Origin: Alloalcanivorax xiamenensis
GTDB taxonomy: Bacteria; Pseudomonadota; Gammaproteobacteria; Pseudomonadales; Alcanivoracaceae
DNA length: 64,000 nt
Direction: 5' to 3'
NCBI RefSeq assembly: GCF_009846745.1
Contig: NZ_AQPF01000011.1
Location: forward strand, 1-64,000
Part shown: one piece after another, positions 53,319-61,710 of the stretch
How the letters are laid out: every line of letters begins with the position of its first letter
Numbering within the stretch: the stretch's first letter is position 1
Made by a program: the position numbers and the translations under genes
Notes under the pieces: model-generated
What the model saw: only the letters and a program-made list of their open reading frames with translations
The model's database searches: none
Told to the model about the DNA's origin: nothing

Positions 53319-56060
53319 ATGGTTTCAATCTATGTGGGTAAACAAGACAAAACCAGGCAAATCAGTGACTGGCGTATACGTTGGAGCGAGAAATATAGCT
53401 CGCTCCAACTGACGTGTTACTTCCCTTCAAAAAAGACTTTCACTCGCCCTCTTAGCGAGTGCCGGGTGGTACCCACCCGTGAGCTGGGGAAGGCGCTTCT
53501 GAGAAAGTCCGGTAGCTCGGTGGTCCGGCCCATTGAAAAGGCCACCATTTACGGTGATCGATATGCGGTCGTGTACTATCCGGGTACCGAAAGGCCCTAC
53601 GTCCACAATGCCGATGAGGTGGCCTTCGTCCCGCCGACTGAGATGAAGGAATCGCCGGTCTTTGAGTATCTAACCGACGTGGCGAGCGCCAGGCAGGATC
53701 GCGCGGGCTCGCAGACACAGCACGACATGGCAGCCAATATCGTCCGTCAGCTGGAGAAGCTTCCCGCCTGCGCGGATACTGCCTTGCACGCCTACTGCAC
53801 CGGACATAATGGCGCCCAGGAGCCGGGTGAGGGGCTGATCTTTCCCTTCGGCCTTAACGAAAGCCAGCTGACGGCTGTGGAACGGGCGTTCAGCGCGCAG
53901 ATCAGCATGGTTGAAGGACCACCAGGTACCGGCAAGACGCAAACCATCTTGAACATCCTGGCCAATATCCTGCTTCGTGGTAAGACGGTGGCAGTGCTGT
54001 CGAATAACAACTCGGCGGTCAGCAACGTCTATGAGAAGCTGGAGAAGTGCGGCCTGGACCACCTGGTCGCCAAGGTAGGGAGCAGAGAGAACCGGGAGGC
54101 CTTCTTCAGCGCACTCCCACCCTGGCCAATCGCTAAACCTCAGCCCGAGCCGGCGCCGACTCTGGATAACATTCAGACGGTGCTCTCGACCCTGAAGCAA
54201 CATCTCCACGACCAGAACCGAGCGGCGCAGCTTCAGGCGGAGATTGACGAGATAAAGATTGAGCGCGGCCACTTACAGCAATGGATGCAAGAGAACCTGA
54301 TTGAGCCGGCCACCTCACTGGGGAAGTACGGTTTGTCGCCACGCCAGACCACGGATCTTATGGCTTACCTCTCTTACCTGGGAGACGCACCGGTCCGGCT
54401 AAAAGACCGTATGGTACTGCTGTTCAAGTTCAGGATTTTCCGTGTCCGACCCTTCGCCGAGGACGTTCGCCTGTCGGCTTTTCATGCCCTCCAGATGCAC
54501 TACTACGATCAATCGCTACGGGAGAGGCAGGCCGAATGGGAGGCCTGCCGGAAGTCACTGGCGCGCGCCCGGTTCACGGATTTTCTGGACGCTTTGACGA
54601 CCCAGTCGATGCGCTACCTCAAGCATCACCTGAGCGAGAGAGCACCGAAGCAGCAGGCCTTCGACGCGCGAACCTACCGAAAGCAGTTCGACGCCTTCGT
54701 CCGCCGTTTCCCGATCCTTGGCAGCAGCACACACTCCATTGTTAATTCCATCGCGGAAGGCGCCATCCTCGACTACGTGATCATTGACGAGGCCTCCCAG
54801 CAGGACATCATCCCCGGCATACTGGCACTGGGCTGCGCGAAGAACCTGATCGTCGTCGGGGACAGCCGCCAACTGGCCCACATCCCCACGGAATCGGGCA
54901 TTCAAGCTCCGGCGGATGAATACGACTGCGAGCGCAACAGCCTGCTGGATTCGTGCATCGGCGTCTTCAAGGACTCACTGCCCAGAACCTTGCTGAAAGA
55001 GCATTACCGCTGCCACCCGCGCATCATCCAGTTCTGCAACCAGCAGTTCTACGACAACGCCCTGGTGCCGATGACGGAGGATAGAGGGGAAATGCCTCTG
55101 CGCCTGGTGATCACCGCCAAGGGCAACCACGCTCGACGCAATACTAATCTCAGAGAGGTGGAATCCCTGCGGAAGGTGCTGGATGACGAGGCACCGTCCG
55201 GCGGTGCTTGGGTGGATAAGGAGGGGCGGGGCTTCATCGCGCCATTCCGCGCCCAGGTCAGGCTCTCGGAAAATCATCTGACCGCGGATTTTATCAGGGA
55301 CACGGTCCATAAGTTTCAGGGACGTGAATGCGACGAGATCGTCTTTTCCACCGTGCTGGACAAGAAGCAATCCAACCAGCGGCGGCTAGAGTTCGTCGAT
55401 GACCCCCGCATGGTCAACGTGGCGGTGTCCAGGGCCAAGAACCGGTTCACTCTGGTGACCGGAGCGGACGTCTTCACCGTGAACAACGCCCACATCGCCG
55501 CCTTGGTGCGCTACATCGAGTACTACGGCCAGGACGAGCATGTGAGTAGAGCGCCGGTGGTATCGGCATTCGATCTCCTGTACCAAGAGTACGACGAATC
55601 CCTGGCGCGCCTTAACGCCAAGTTGCGGCCAGAGGATTCCCAACATAAGTCCGAGCAGATCGTGGCGCATCTGCTCCGCGAAGCACTATCCGATACTCGG
55701 TACCATGGGCTCATGTACCACGACCAGGTCTTGCTGAGTCAGGTGGCGTCATCGGCTAACCTCGAGTTGACCGCGCGTGAGAAAGAGTTCATGGCCAACG
55801 GCGCCAGCTGCGATTTCGTGCTGTACTTCAAGGTAGGGAAGCGCCCTTTCGGCGTGATCGAAGTCGACGGCGGCTCGCACGACGAACTGGAGCAAGCCGA
55901 GCGGGATGCCCTGAAAGACAACATCCTCAATGAGAGCAAGCTCCCCATCCTCCGCCTGCGTACCGTTGAAAGTGGCATCGAAGAGAAAATTGAGAGCTTT
56001 ATAAAGGCATCAGTCGGCATGCATGCCCATGATGAACCACCTCTATCGGTTGGTTCGTAG
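53319..56060 (+). CDS. SF1 helicase fused to C-terminal DUF2726/PD-(D/E)xK-like nuclease
   Basis: A 913-residue Upf1/Dna2-type helicase. Walker A GPPGTGKT is at about 201-208 and motif Ia at NNNSAVSNV. A helical insertion follows. Motif II is VIIDEASQQD, then GDSRQLAHIP, and motif VI is VAVSRAKNRFTLVTG. The C-terminal ~120 residues resemble DUF2726: CDFVLYFKVG, VIEVDGGSHDE, then a Lys (LKDNIL), compatible with a nuclease core. Codon use is GC-rich, unlike the cassettes. A defence or DNA-processing role is inference. Confidence 0.85.
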   Translation: MVSIYVGKQDKTRQISDWRIRWSEKYSSLQLTCYFPSKKTFTRPLSECRVVPTRELGKALLRKSGSSVVRPIEKATIYGDRYAVVYYPGTERPYVHNADEVAFVPPTEMKESPVFEYLTDVASARQDRAGSQTQHDMAANIVRQLEKLPACADTALHAYCTGHNGAQEPGEGLIFPFGLNESQLTAVERAFSAQISMVEGPPGTGKTQTILNILANILLRGKTVAVLSNNNSAVSNVYEKLEKCGLDHLVAKVGSRENREAFFSALPPWPIAKPQPEPAPTLDNIQTVLSTLKQHLHDQNRAAQLQAEIDEIKIERGHLQQWMQENLIEPATSLGKYGLSPRQTTDLMAYLSYLGDAPVRLKDRMVLLFKFRIFRVRPFAEDVRLSAFHALQMHYYDQSLRERQAEWEACRKSLARARFTDFLDALTTQSMRYLKHHLSERAPKQQAFDARTYRKQFDAFVRRFPILGSSTHSIVNSIAEGAILDYVIIDEASQQDIIPGILALGCAKNLIVVGDSRQLAHIPTESGIQAPADEYDCERNSLLDSCIGVFKDSLPRTLLKEHYRCHPRIIQFCNQQFYDNALVPMTEDRGEMPLRLVITAKGNHARRNTNLREVESLRKVLDDEAPSGGAWVDKEGRGFIAPFRAQVRLSENHLTADFIRDTVHKFQGRECDEIVFSTVLDKKQSNQRRLEFVDDPRMVNVAVSRAKNRFTLVTGADVFTVNNAHIAALVRYIEYYGQDEHVSRAPVVSAFDLLYQEYDESLARLNAKLRPEDSQHKSEQIVAHLLREALSDTRYHGLMYHDQVLLSQVASSANLELTAREKEFMANGASCDFVLYFKVGKRPFGVIEVDGGSHDELEQAERDALKDNILNESKLPILRLRTVESGIEEKIESFIKASVGMHAHDEPPLSVGS

Positions 56061-56254
56061 GTGTCTAAACCGAGCTCGCCGGCGTGTTCATGATCTTGCT
56101 CCTATTGCGCAAATTCTAGGTTGCATTAAGTGGGGCGGTCGGAAAGCTGGAAACCGCAACAGGTACTGCTCCGACTATTTCCTGCAAGCAGGTGTACCTC
56201 CGTGCGCGGTACTGTCAGTATGGTCAGTGTGGCTGATTGCGGCAAGGAGGTTGT
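56061..56254. other. gap between helicase and RhuM-Fic gene
   Basis: About 195 bp without a recognisable gene. A possible core-like AGGTTGCATTAAG lies near 56,119. AAGGAGG at 56,244 is the ribosome site of the next gene. No terminator is evident. Confidence 0.4.
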
Positions 56255-57256
56255 GTGAGTGACATTGTCATTTTTGAGGAGGACGCCGGTCCGGTGGAGG
56301 TTCGCCTGGAGAGCGAGACGGTCTGGCTCTCTCAAAAGCAGATGGCGGAGCTGTTTGGGAAGGACCTGCGTACCATCAGCGAGCACGTTGGCAACGTGTA
56401 CGAAGAGGGTGAGTTGGGCCGTGAGGCAACTATCCGGAAATTCCGGATAGTTCGCCAGGAGGGCAAGCGGCAGGTTCGGCGCGCGATTGATCACTACAAC
56501 CTCGATGTCATCATTTCCGTGGGCTACCGTGTCAAATCTCAGCGTGGCGTGCGCTTTCGCCAATGGGCCACCCGCGTCCTCCGCGAACATCTGACCCAGG
56601 GCTACAGCCTCAACGAGCACAGTCTGGCCCGGCAGGGCCTCGCCGAGCTGGAGCAGGCCGTGGAACTGCTCGGCCAAACCCTTGCCCGGCAGGAGCTGGT
56701 CTCCGACATCGGTCAGGAGGTGGTCGGTCTGATCCTCGGCTATGCGCGCACCTGGCGCTTGCTCCAGGACTACGACGAAGGTGCTCTGGGCGTGCCTCCC
56801 GGGGCCCGCCAGGCCCGCGGTGTGCTGGGCGTGGATGAAGCCCGCTGTGCCCTGGATGCGCTGGCCGGCGAACTACGCGATAGGGGCGAAGCGAGCGACC
56901 TTTTCGCCCGGGACCGGGACGATGGCTTGGCCTCTATCCTCGGGAACCTGGAACAAAGCATGTTCGGCGAGCCCCTCTACGGCACCCGCGAGGAGCGCGC
57001 CGCGCACCTGTTGTATTTCGTGATCAAGAACCATCCCTTCTCGGACGGCAATAAGCGCTCCGGCGCCTTCCTGTTCCTGCTCTACCTGCGCCAGGAAGGC
57101 ATGCGCCTGACCTTGAACGAACAGGGCCTGACCGCCCTGACGCTGCTGATCGCCGAAAGCGACCCGAAGGCCAAGGATCTGATGGCTCGGCTCGTCATGA
57201 ACCTGATTGCGGATGACAGCAATGTGGCCAGCAAGGATGAGACGAGTACCGAATGA
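56255..57256 (+). CDS. RhuM family protein fused to Fic/Doc domain
   Basis: A 333-residue protein from GTG at 56,255 after AAGGAGG. The RhuM part (about 1-120) has VWLSQKQMAELFGKDLRTISEHV, a HTH-like segment, and DVIISVGYRVKSQRGVRFRQWAT. The C-terminal part is a Fic/Doc domain with HPFSDGNKRSG at 260-270; the catalytic His and the Lys/Arg pair are intact. Doc-type toxins normally need an antitoxin. None is separately encoded nearby, so the RhuM half may fill that role (inference). Confidence 0.88.
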   Translation: MSDIVIFEEDAGPVEVRLESETVWLSQKQMAELFGKDLRTISEHVGNVYEEGELGREATIRKFRIVRQEGKRQVRRAIDHYNLDVIISVGYRVKSQRGVRFRQWATRVLREHLTQGYSLNEHSLARQGLAELEQAVELLGQTLARQELVSDIGQEVVGLILGYARTWRLLQDYDEGALGVPPGARQARGVLGVDEARCALDALAGELRDRGEASDLFARDRDDGLASILGNLEQSMFGEPLYGTREERAAHLLYFVIKNHPFSDGNKRSGAFLFLLYLRQEGMRLTLNEQGLTALTLLIAESDPKAKDLMARLVMNLIADDSNVASKDETSTE

Positions 57257-57299
57257 AGGAAGTCCCGCTCAGGGTCAAGCTCATGGTTGGAACGGTTTC

Positions 57300-57959
57300 A
57301 TGGCAAAAAAAGCGACCCCCGGCGCCCGTAAAACCCCGGCCAGCCCCCTCACCCGGGGCCACAAAAAGAAAGCCCGCACCCGGTGACAACTGCTGGACGC
57401 CGCCCTGCGCATCTACGCCCGCGCCAGCCTCGGCGGCCTGGCCCTCAACACCCTCGCCGAAGAAGCCGGCGTCTCCAACGGCACCGTCTACAACGACTTC
57501 CGCTCCCGCGAACAAGTCCTCGAAGCCGTCGGCCTGGAACTCGCCGTCCAACTCTCCGAACAGATCCTCACCGTCAGCCAAGCCGTCGAAAGCGGCGCCG
57601 AACGCCTCAGCATCGCCGTACGCACCTTCATGAATAAAGCCCGGACCGACCCCGACTGGACCCGCGCCCTCATCACCGTGGTCCGCTACGCCGAAGGCAT
57701 GCGCTCCGCCCTCGCCACCTACCTCCGCGCCGACCTCCAAGCCAGCCGCTGCCAAGGCGACTTCCACTACGCCCACGAAGAAATGGCCATGAGCATGGTC
57801 ATCTCCGCCACCCTGGGCGCCATGAACCTGCTCGTGGAAGACGGCGAAGTGGAGCACGCCGACCGTATTGCGGCGGAGATGGTGCTGCAGGCGCTGGGGG
57901 TGCCGCCGGAGAAGGCTAAGTGGATTGCTGGGTTGCCGTTGCCTGGGGAGGATAGGTAG
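57300..57959 (+). pseudogene. TetR/AcrR regulator broken by an in-frame stop
   Basis: In one frame from ATG at 57,300 the translation gives a basic leader MAKKATPGARK, then a TetR HTH (LLDAALRIYARASLGGLALN, VSNGTVYNDF). The C-terminal ligand domain runs to 57,959. A single TGA at 57,384-57,386 (codon 29, CGG-TGA-CAA) interrupts it just before the HTH. One base change (CGA to TGA) explains it. The downstream frame is open for 190 codons, suggesting recent loss, a sequencing error or use of a later non-ATG start. The start of the gene is 43 bp after the RhuM-Fic stop. Confidence 0.85.
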
Positions 57960-58013
57960 GCGGCCTTGCCATAGCGTGGGTCGCTGATCTGCGATTTATC
58001 TAGTTTGGGTAAT

Positions 58014-58240
58014 TAGTAAGGGCTTACTTAAAAGGTCGTTGGCGCTTGGGCGTTGGCGGCTTTTTTTGTTTTTGGGGGGATAGAATTGGCCGAGGTGCCA
58101 GAAAAGGGAGGTTCGAGGCGTTTGTCAGCGGCTGGCTTTTCTGGTTTTATTTTGTGTCAGGGGAAAAGAGATAAGTGATATGACGCCGGCGTCTTCATTG
58201 GATCTTCGAGTTGGCGTCCTGATACCCGTTGGGCGTTAAT
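58014..58240 (+). repeat. lead B: attI-like repeat
   Basis: Second copy of the lead, directly after the TetR pseudogene. It shares an exact 22-bp start with lead A (58,014-58,035). It then has a weak GC hairpin plus TTTTTTTG, GCGGCTGGCTTTTCTGG, GATATGACGCCGGCG and CATTGGAT, and the closing core CCCGTTGGGC (58,225-58,234; GTTGGGC fits G-TTRRRY). The next gene starts about 50 bp later. Confidence 0.7.
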
Positions 58241-58282
58241 ACAGCTTTAATACCAAGCGATAGGCATAGGGAGCACAAAATC

Positions 58283-58582
58283 ATGATCAAGGCCACTGGT
58301 GCCGCAAAACTGACGAGCGACGTCACAGGCAAAACGTATGAGATCACGCCAGAAGAACTTGAGTGGGAAGTCGCTGGTGGAGATGAGCGCGGCATGGGTG
58401 TTGAAACCCTTTATGAGGCTATGGTTCAGGTAGAGGAACACGATCCGGATAAAGTGGTGTCCTGCACGTGGACCGCCTCTGAATATCCGGTAGGCGCTCT
58501 CAATCACGTAACGGCAGTGGAGGAAAATGGTGCCTTAGATGCTGATTTCTCATTTCACTGGGAGTATCAGCCCGAAGATTAG
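58283..58582 (+). CDS. cassette: small acidic hypothetical protein
   Basis: A 99-residue protein from ATG at 58,283 with AGGGAG 9 nt upstream. Sequence starts MIKATGAAKLTSDVTGK, strongly acidic (net negative), single domain, no signal or membrane helix. It is the first gene after lead B, parallel to cassette 1 after lead A. Not recognised. Confidence 0.72.
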   Translation: MIKATGAAKLTSDVTGKTYEITPEELEWEVAGGDERGMGVETLYEAMVQVEEHDPDKVVSCTWTASEYPVGALNHVTAVEENGALDADFSFHWEYQPED

Positions 58583-58689
58583 TGCTTGAATCCCGCTCAA
58601 CAAGTACATCCAGACGACGTGTTTGCTACCGCTTTGCGTTCTCAAATCCGTGGCTGATGATTGGCGTTATACAAGACGTTGTAAAAAAT

Positions 58690-59205
58690 ATGGCAGACAA
58701 ATACCACGCTCTTTATGAGCTCGCTAAGGAAGCATTTTTCGAAGAGATAAATAGGTTGGCTCGTATTGAAAGAAAAGCGTCGGTAATGATTTCGGTGCTT
58801 ACAATTTTTATTGGGGCGTATATATCAGCATTGCAATGGATTGCGAGTAAAACCACGCCGCCTGAGTCGTGTCTGGAGTGGTTGATAATAGTTGTTTCAG
58901 CTGTTCTGTTTGGCTCCCTGGTTTTTTCGTGGGTGCTTGTATTGCGGGTTTTCACTATCGACAGGAGGAGAGTGATCCCAGCTAATAATGGACTGATTGA
59001 ATTTTATAAGCAGAATAGTTTTGTTACCATAAACTACGGGATGGCGAATAAGTTTTGCGAAGTTACTAGGGAAAATAGAGGAATATCGGATAAAAAGGTA
59101 AAGCGTCTCATTTTTGGAATGCGATTTGTTCTTGCCAGTGGCACGATATTTGTAGCGCTTGGCGTTCTAATTGCAGCACAGATTTGGATATCGAACTTAA
59201 AGTAG
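58690..59205 (+). CDS. three-helix membrane effector-like protein (SLATT/Pycsar-TM-like)
   Basis: A 171-residue AT-rich gene; start ATG at 58,690 (ATG at 58,657 is in frame). The cytoplasmic N-terminal helix leads into RLARIERKASVMISV, a pattern shared by SLATT and Pycsar-TM effector families. Hydrophobic helices lie at about 32-50, 64-86 and 142-166. No nucleotide cyclase is adjacent. It is followed 38 bp later by a 48-codon acidic ORF. A membrane-disrupting effector role is inference. Confidence 0.68.
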   Translation: MADKYHALYELAKEAFFEEINRLARIERKASVMISVLTIFIGAYISALQWIASKTTPPESCLEWLIIVVSAVLFGSLVFSWVLVLRVFTIDRRRVIPANNGLIEFYKQNSFVTINYGMANKFCEVTRENRGISDKKVKRLIFGMRFVLASGTIFVALGVLIAAQIWISNLK

Positions 59206-59243
59206 AGCACAGCTGACTTTTTATCATTGAGGAGGTGCCTAAG

Positions 59244-59390
59244 ATGTCAAACGATAAAAATCAAGGTAAGGAAGAAGATGAAGATCAGAGTGAGCCTGAT
59301 TTTGATGTAACTCCACCCGATTTCGAGGTCGCAAACGAAAGCTACGATTCAGAGCAATCAGAAAAGTATAAAAAAGATAAGTCGGAGTGA
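59244..59390 (+). CDS. 48-residue acidic protein
   Basis: A small ORF with strong GAGGAGG 7 nt before ATG at 59,244. The product starts MSNDKNQGKEEDEDQ and is highly charged, with about a third Asp/Glu, no hydrophobic stretch and probably disordered. Close spacing to the membrane protein upstream suggests co-expression; it could be its regulator or antitoxin (inference). Confidence 0.65.
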   Translation: MSNDKNQGKEEDEDQSEPDFDVTPPDFEVANESYDSEQSEKYKKDKSE

Positions 59391-59427
59391 GGATCTAAAA
59401 GGTCGATTCGGATGATCACCCAAAGCG

Positions 59428-59454
59428 CTCGGGCGCTTTGGGTTACCTCCACGG
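59428..59454 (+). terminator. hairpin after acidic ORF
   Basis: ACCCAAAGCGC and GCGCTTTGGGT form a perfect 11-bp stem with TCGG loop. No T-run follows, so it may be a terminator-like hairpin or part of a cassette junction. Confidence 0.45.
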
Positions 59455-59510
59455 CCTTCGGTCGCTCCGGCAGCAACCGAGCTTTGATGTTTGAAAGAGG
59501 GCATTTCGGC

Positions 59511-60170
59511 ATGTCCATCAGTTATGAGGAAGCCCAGCAGCAGGCCGCATACGAAGAATTCGTTGATTCACTGGCAGAAGAACTTTATGACAAGCATCGA
59601 GATCAGGCGATTGAAGAGTTCGTAACTGAAAGGCTTAAGTCATACTATGAACGAAACTCCTCAATCGCCGTCAATGCACTGAAATTCCTAGAGACTTCGG
59701 AAAGCCTATTGGAAAGAGACCCAACGGCTTCGCTCCTGTATTCCTCTATCGCTACGGAGGTTATTTTAAAGGCGGTTATGCTTAAGCCCATCGTTTCGGG
59801 TTTGGTGCACAGTGAATCTATTTCGGAGTTGGTCGCAACTGCTCTGACTAAACAGACTGGAGTTGATCGGTTCAGGGATTTGATTTTTAAAATATTAGAA
59901 GTTTACGTTGAGGTTGACGAAGGTGCCGCGAAGTATAGTCGTCCCGAGTCAGAAATATCGCTTTGGAAAGAGAGGGAGCTAGTTCAAAAGGTTCGGAACT
60001 CTGTTGCCCACCGGGCAGAGTTTTGTGACATGGCCGATGCGCAACGTTCATTAGCGGTAGCAAATGAATTTTATTCACTCACAGAGCGACTTATTTCTGC
60101 ACTTGGTTTCCAATTTGATAGTGCCGGCGAGATCAGATTTGGGGTTCCTGGACAACAGGCTATTTTATAA
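59511..60170 (+). CDS. HEPN-motif hypothetical protein
   Basis: A 219-residue helical protein from ATG at 59,511 (MSISYEEAQQQ). Long helices and LVQKVRNSVAHRAEF contain RNxxxH, the HEPN ribonuclease/nucleotide-binding motif. Possible helix pairing with SLLYSSIATEVILKAV, typical of HEPN-like four-helix bundles. The stop runs into attC-like site 6. Not otherwise recognised. Confidence 0.7.
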   Translation: MSISYEEAQQQAAYEEFVDSLAEELYDKHRDQAIEEFVTERLKSYYERNSSIAVNALKFLETSESLLERDPTASLLYSSIATEVILKAVMLKPIVSGLVHSESISELVATALTKQTGVDRFRDLIFKILEVYVEVDEGAAKYSRPESEISLWKERELVQKVRNSVAHRAEFCDMADAQRSLAVANEFYSLTERLISALGFQFDSAGEIRFGVPGQQAIL

Positions 60171-60243
60171 AATTCAGCTGTACAGCTAGCGATTTCTCGC
60201 TGCTTCGCAGTTTCAAAGTTGCGCCTTGGCCGGGCGTCAGGCA
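60166..60243 (+). other. attC-like site 6 (degenerate)
   Basis: The stop of the HEPN-motif gene enters a foldback region with loop TCGCTGCTTCGCA and right end GGGCGTCAGG. The loop matches the family but the arms pair poorly, so this is tentative. Confidence 0.4.
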
Positions 60244-60260
60244 GAAGGTGATCCAGTCAT

Positions 60261-61025
60261 ATGGAAGACATAATATATAAATACATGGAGTTCAGAGAGG
60301 AGTTTTTCGATACTAGGTTGCTAAGATTTACTCCTAGGCTTTATCTCAATGATCCATTTGAGGTTAGACCCTCGTTCTCTGAACATGCGGAGTATGTTCA
60401 TCGAGTAAATGGTTACGGTAAATCTGTAAATTCAGTCATTGAAGAAATGAAAAGGAATCAGCATTTAGTTCTTAAGGGGGTCGCCGTTCAGGACTTTGAT
60501 ATATACGGAATACTCTCTCTGACAGAAAGGAATGATAACTTATTGATGTGGGCTCACTACGCGCAAGATCATTCTGGCATGGTGATTGGATTCGATCCCA
60601 GACATGAATTTTTCGATGCCTCGAAGTCCTCTAAAAAGTATGTAAGAAATGCGGTAAGTGAATATATCGGTGTTTTAAAGAAAGTTCGGTATGCAAAGCA
60701 TCGAAAATCTAAAGGATCCTCTTTGGATGAGTATTTCTTTTTGAAATCAAATGACTGGTGGACGGAGAGAGAGGTTAGATATGTTCTTCCTATCTCTGAG
60801 GCCGATGAGTTTAGGAAGAATGAGAGCGGTGAGACTTTAGCTTTTTATCAGGTTCCTGGCGACGCTATTGTATCCGTAATATTCGGAATTAGAGCCTCTG
60901 AGGATAATATAAATAGGGTGAAGGCTAAGGTTCGTGATTCAAGGATCTACAGAAACGTGAAATTATATCAGTCAAAAATGTGCAGCGAGCAATATAATCT
61001 GTTCATTCAACCAATTGATGCTTAA
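60261..61025 (+). CDS. DUF2971 domain protein
   Basis: A 254-residue AT-rich gene. The DUF2971 pattern is clear: IYKYMEFREEFFDTRLLRFTPR (start), NDPFEVRPSF, GILSLTERNDNLLMWAHYAQDHSGMVIGFD, KVRYAKHR, and FFLKSNDWWTEREVRYVLP. DUF2971 proteins are frequent in integron cassettes and islands; function unknown. AGAAGG upstream serves as ribosome site. Confidence 0.85.
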   Translation: MEDIIYKYMEFREEFFDTRLLRFTPRLYLNDPFEVRPSFSEHAEYVHRVNGYGKSVNSVIEEMKRNQHLVLKGVAVQDFDIYGILSLTERNDNLLMWAHYAQDHSGMVIGFDPRHEFFDASKSSKKYVRNAVSEYIGVLKKVRYAKHRKSKGSSLDEYFFLKSNDWWTEREVRYVLPISEADEFRKNESGETLAFYQVPGDAIVSVIFGIRASEDNINRVKAKVRDSRIYRNVKLYQSKMCSEQYNLFIQPIDA

Positions 61026-61094
61026 AATACGCAGGAACTCAGGCCAAATTTTCGCTGCGCTTCGATTTTTCGGTGTTGCGGGTGCTAACTTTCT
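61022..61094 (+). other. attC-like site 7 (degenerate)
   Basis: The region after the DUF2971 stop has loop TTCGCTGCGCTTCGA flanked by CCAAATT and GATTTTTCGG, and ends GGTGCTAACTTT. The loop fits the family; the arms pair imperfectly. Confidence 0.42.
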
Positions 61095-61688
61095 ATGAAA
61101 CTATTAGGCCCCAAGAAAGATCTCGACATCGCGGGTAAAGCGATTGATTGCATGAAATCAACCACAAGTTTTTCTGAGTTTAAGGAAAACTGGGAGAATT
61201 TTCTTTTCCGGATAGAGAGATCTTGGGAGTTCACCGAAATAACGCTCAAATCTAAGAAGGGCTTCCAGCAATGGCACAAGCCATACACCGACCTGCGGAA
61301 AAAAGACCCTTTGCTATTATTTTTGCGGCAGGCACGAAATGCTGAGATGCATAGCGTTACGCCCACAGTAACGAAGCCTCTTACGATGGAAGTAGTTGAT
61401 AAGAGTGGGCGTGGCTTTCATCTCAATTCAGTTTCATCGCGGCTGGAAAATGGGACTTTGACGATAGATTTGGATTCGCCCGATATATTGCTCGATCTGG
61501 ATACTAGAATCATGCCTGCCGATCCTGAAGTTGTGCGCTTCAAGAATAGAGGAAAGTGGTACAATCCACCATGGCAGCATCTCCGGGAAAGAATCCGTGA
61601 TCTCCACCCAGTGGGCTTGGCCGAACTTGGGCTGGTGTTCTATCGAGCCTATGTCAATGAAGCTGAGATTTGGAGTCAGAGAACTTAA
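61095..61688 (+). CDS. cassette: hypothetical protein with RNxxxH motif
   Basis: A 197-residue protein from ATG at 61,095. N-terminal helical half with LLLFLRQARNAEMHS (RNxxxH, HEPN-like), then a beta-rich C-terminal half (LTIDLDSPDILLDLD). The start lies immediately after attC-like site 7. Convergent with the Fic gene, 22-bp gap. Unrecognised. Confidence 0.72.
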   Translation: MKLLGPKKDLDIAGKAIDCMKSTTSFSEFKENWENFLFRIERSWEFTEITLKSKKGFQQWHKPYTDLRKKDPLLLFLRQARNAEMHSVTPTVTKPLTMEVVDKSGRGFHLNSVSSRLENGTLTIDLDSPDILLDLDTRIMPADPEVVRFKNRGKWYNPPWQHLRERIRDLHPVGLAELGLVFYRAYVNEAEIWSQRT

Positions 61689-61710
61689 GAATTGATCAAC
61701 GGCGTGTGTC

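Noticed and set aside
57253..57633. 126-codon Pro/Ser/Ala-rich frame after RhuM-Fic
   Set aside because: It is the wrong frame of the TetR pseudogene; the TetR frame gives HTH and ligand-domain signatures.
58583..58672. Further attC site between the 99-residue gene and the membrane protein
   Set aside because: A GCGTTATAC core-like word exists near 58,664 but I could not find a convincing pairing left arm, so it is not listed.
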